Shown here: piece by piece, positions 41,374 to 41,978 of the stretch
How positions within the stretch are numbered: position 1 is the first letter of the stretch
Layout: the number at the start of each line of letters is the position of its first letter
Assembly: GCA_934561555.1 (NCBI GenBank)
Contig: CAKTGQ010000019.1
Coordinates: 1-41,978, forward strand
Source: an uncultured Faecalibacterium sp.
GTDB taxonomy: Bacteria; Bacillota; Clostridia; Oscillospirales; Ruminococcaceae
Length of the DNA stretch: 41,978 nucleotides
Reading direction: 5' to 3'
Position numbers and translations under genes: made by a program
The notes under the pieces: model-generated
Seen by the model: the letters and a program-made list of their open reading frames with translations, nothing else
Told to the model about the DNA's origin: nothing
Database searches by the model: none

Positions 41374-41416
41374 CTCCAAATTTTCGGCATTTCACGTTTT
41401 ATCGAAAATTTGGAGG
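41374..41416 (+). promoter_or_regulatory. Hairpin that buries the ribosome binding site of the sigma-like gene
   Basis: CTCCAAATTTTCG (41374-41386) is the exact reverse complement of CGAAAATTTGGAG (41403-41415). The right arm contains most of the GGAGG (41412-41416) that serves the ATG at 41423, so the mRNA can fold with its binding site paired. Confidence 0.75.
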
Positions 41417-41422
41417 TTACAT

Positions 41423-41821
41423 ATGGACTCTCGCATTCTTCACTACGAGTTTGTCACTGGTGAAAGTGTCAATATTACTGTTTCTGCCGAAATTGCAGAG
41501 GTTATCTACGATTCCCGCCGCATGGAACACGCCAGCAACGAGCGTTCACGCTATCATGCGGCTTTTTCTTTGGATTCCGAGGATTACGAGGGAACAAATC
41601 TGGTTTCCGAGAAAACCCCGGATGATTTGATGGAGGAACTGGAAAATCGGGAACATCTGCTTGACTGCCTTGCACATTTAAGCGAAAACCAGCGTCAGCG
41701 AATTTTGATGCTGGCTCAAGGTATGAGCATCACAGAGATTGCCCGTGTTCAACACGCTGATCGCACCACTGTAAGAGAATCCATTCAGGCTGCTCGAAAA
41801 AAATTCAAAAAATATTTTTGA
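41423..41821 (+). CDS. Sigma-70 region-4-like HTH protein of a mobile element
   Basis: A 132-residue protein. The C-terminal 55 residues (LLDCLAHLSENQRQRILMLAQGMSITEIARVQHADRTTVRESIQAARKKFKKYF) form a sigma region-4-like helix-turn-helix. The acidic N-terminal half is unlike ECF sigma region 2. Small proteins of this build are common in Tn916-like and other Firmicutes integrative conjugative elements. I chose the ATG at 41423 because GGAGG is 6 bases upstream; an in-frame extension to 41267 crosses several hairpins. The gene ends 157 bases before the window edge, and its neighbours would settle the element type. Confidence 0.85.
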   Translation: MDSRILHYEFVTGESVNITVSAEIAEVIYDSRRMEHASNERSRYHAAFSLDSEDYEGTNLVSEKTPDDLMEELENREHLLDCLAHLSENQRQRILMLAQGMSITEIARVQHADRTTVRESIQAARKKFKKYF

Positions 41822-41864
41822 AAATACCCCCCCGTTTTACCCCTTGTTTTCTGTTAACAGTGAA

Positions 41865-41883
41865 AGGTCTGCCACACAGACCT
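41865..41883. repeat. Short inverted repeat near the window end
   Basis: AGGTCTG (41865-41871) and CAGACCT (41877-41883) form a 7-bp stem with loop CCACA, about 45 bases after the sigma-like gene. It could be a weak terminator or a binding site. Confidence 0.5.
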
Positions 41884-41978
41884 CTCACGGACCTTGAAAA
41901 TTGAATAGTTCCTTCATCTGGTACTCCGATAATGATACTTCCGTAATTCGCGGCCCGGTCACAAAGCAGACGGGGTGG

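Noticed and set aside
1..41978. Search for tRNA, rRNA, CRISPR arrays and known riboswitches
   Set aside because: I saw no cloverleaf-like gene ends, rRNA words, regularly spaced repeats or recognisable riboswitch cores; subtle structured RNAs cannot be excluded by eye.

Overview
The window looks like chromosome from a gut Clostridia member, most likely Oscillospiraceae and close to Faecalibacterium. The basis is G/C-ending codons in the core genes, Gram-positive style ribosome binding sites, a host-glycan and sugar uptake repertoire typical of colonic anaerobes, and a dispersed hairpin repeat whose antisense reading gives the peptide RSNESPSGAF, which I associate with that genus. The taxonomic call is inference. 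I see no rRNA, tRNA or CRISPR array.

Layout. 1-3457: glutamate synthase, with gltB cut by the window start and gltD complete. 3539-5245, opposite strand: a zinc-ribbon/kinase-like/PASTA membrane protein that lacks the catalytic aspartates. 5246-5783: gene-free, with hairpins and promoters. 5784-6372: a Phd/YefM-RelE/ParE toxin-antitoxin pair. 6574-7882: small or broken minus-strand genes, including the N-terminal stub of a sugar O-acetyltransferase. 7916-13597: an AraC regulator diverging from a GPH-type galactoside symporter and a GH2 beta-galactosidase. 13625-15746: a truncated XRE gene, a large serine recombinase and a truncated HTH gene, which together look like an inserted element. 15803-23852: a lacto-N-biose/galacto-N-biose module with GH112 phosphorylase, a small membrane protein, two ABC permeases, a Tat-type lipoprotein binding protein, a divergent AraC regulator and N-acetylhexosamine 1-kinase.

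23933-27660 is a decayed mobilisable element. It holds a hairpin repeat, mobC truncated at its 3' end, an AT-rich sigma-factor-like gene replacing most of the relaxase, the relaxase tail, a ParB-like gene and a small gene. 27685-31706 is a trehalose module (treC, PTS EIIBC, divergent treR) with readable operators. 31782-34803 is a LysR regulator diverging from a flavinylated lipoprotein reductase. 34925-38917 is an RpiR regulator diverging from an alpha-glucoside PTS EIICB and a GH4 6-phospho-alpha-glucosidase. From about 39280 to the end lies accessory DNA: an orphan winged-helix protein, small unknown genes, an XRE regulator, a tiny zinc-finger protein and a sigma-like HTH protein, separated by many hairpins. 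It resembles the edge of an integrative conjugative element.

How the genes work together. Most of the window is carbon capture. Galactosides enter by symport and are cut by LacZ. Lacto-N-biose or galacto-N-biose enters by ABC transport, is phosphorolysed by GH112, and the released hexosamine is phosphorylated by NahK. Trehalose and alpha-glucosides enter as phosphosugars and are hydrolysed in the cytoplasm. Each module has its own local regulator, usually divergent. Both PTS permeases lack an EIIA domain and need one from elsewhere. The most unusual points are the mobC/sigma/relaxase chimera, a 33-bp near-perfect palindrome inside the ParB-like gene, a hairpin that would bury the ribosome binding site of the last gene, and the PASTA pseudokinase.
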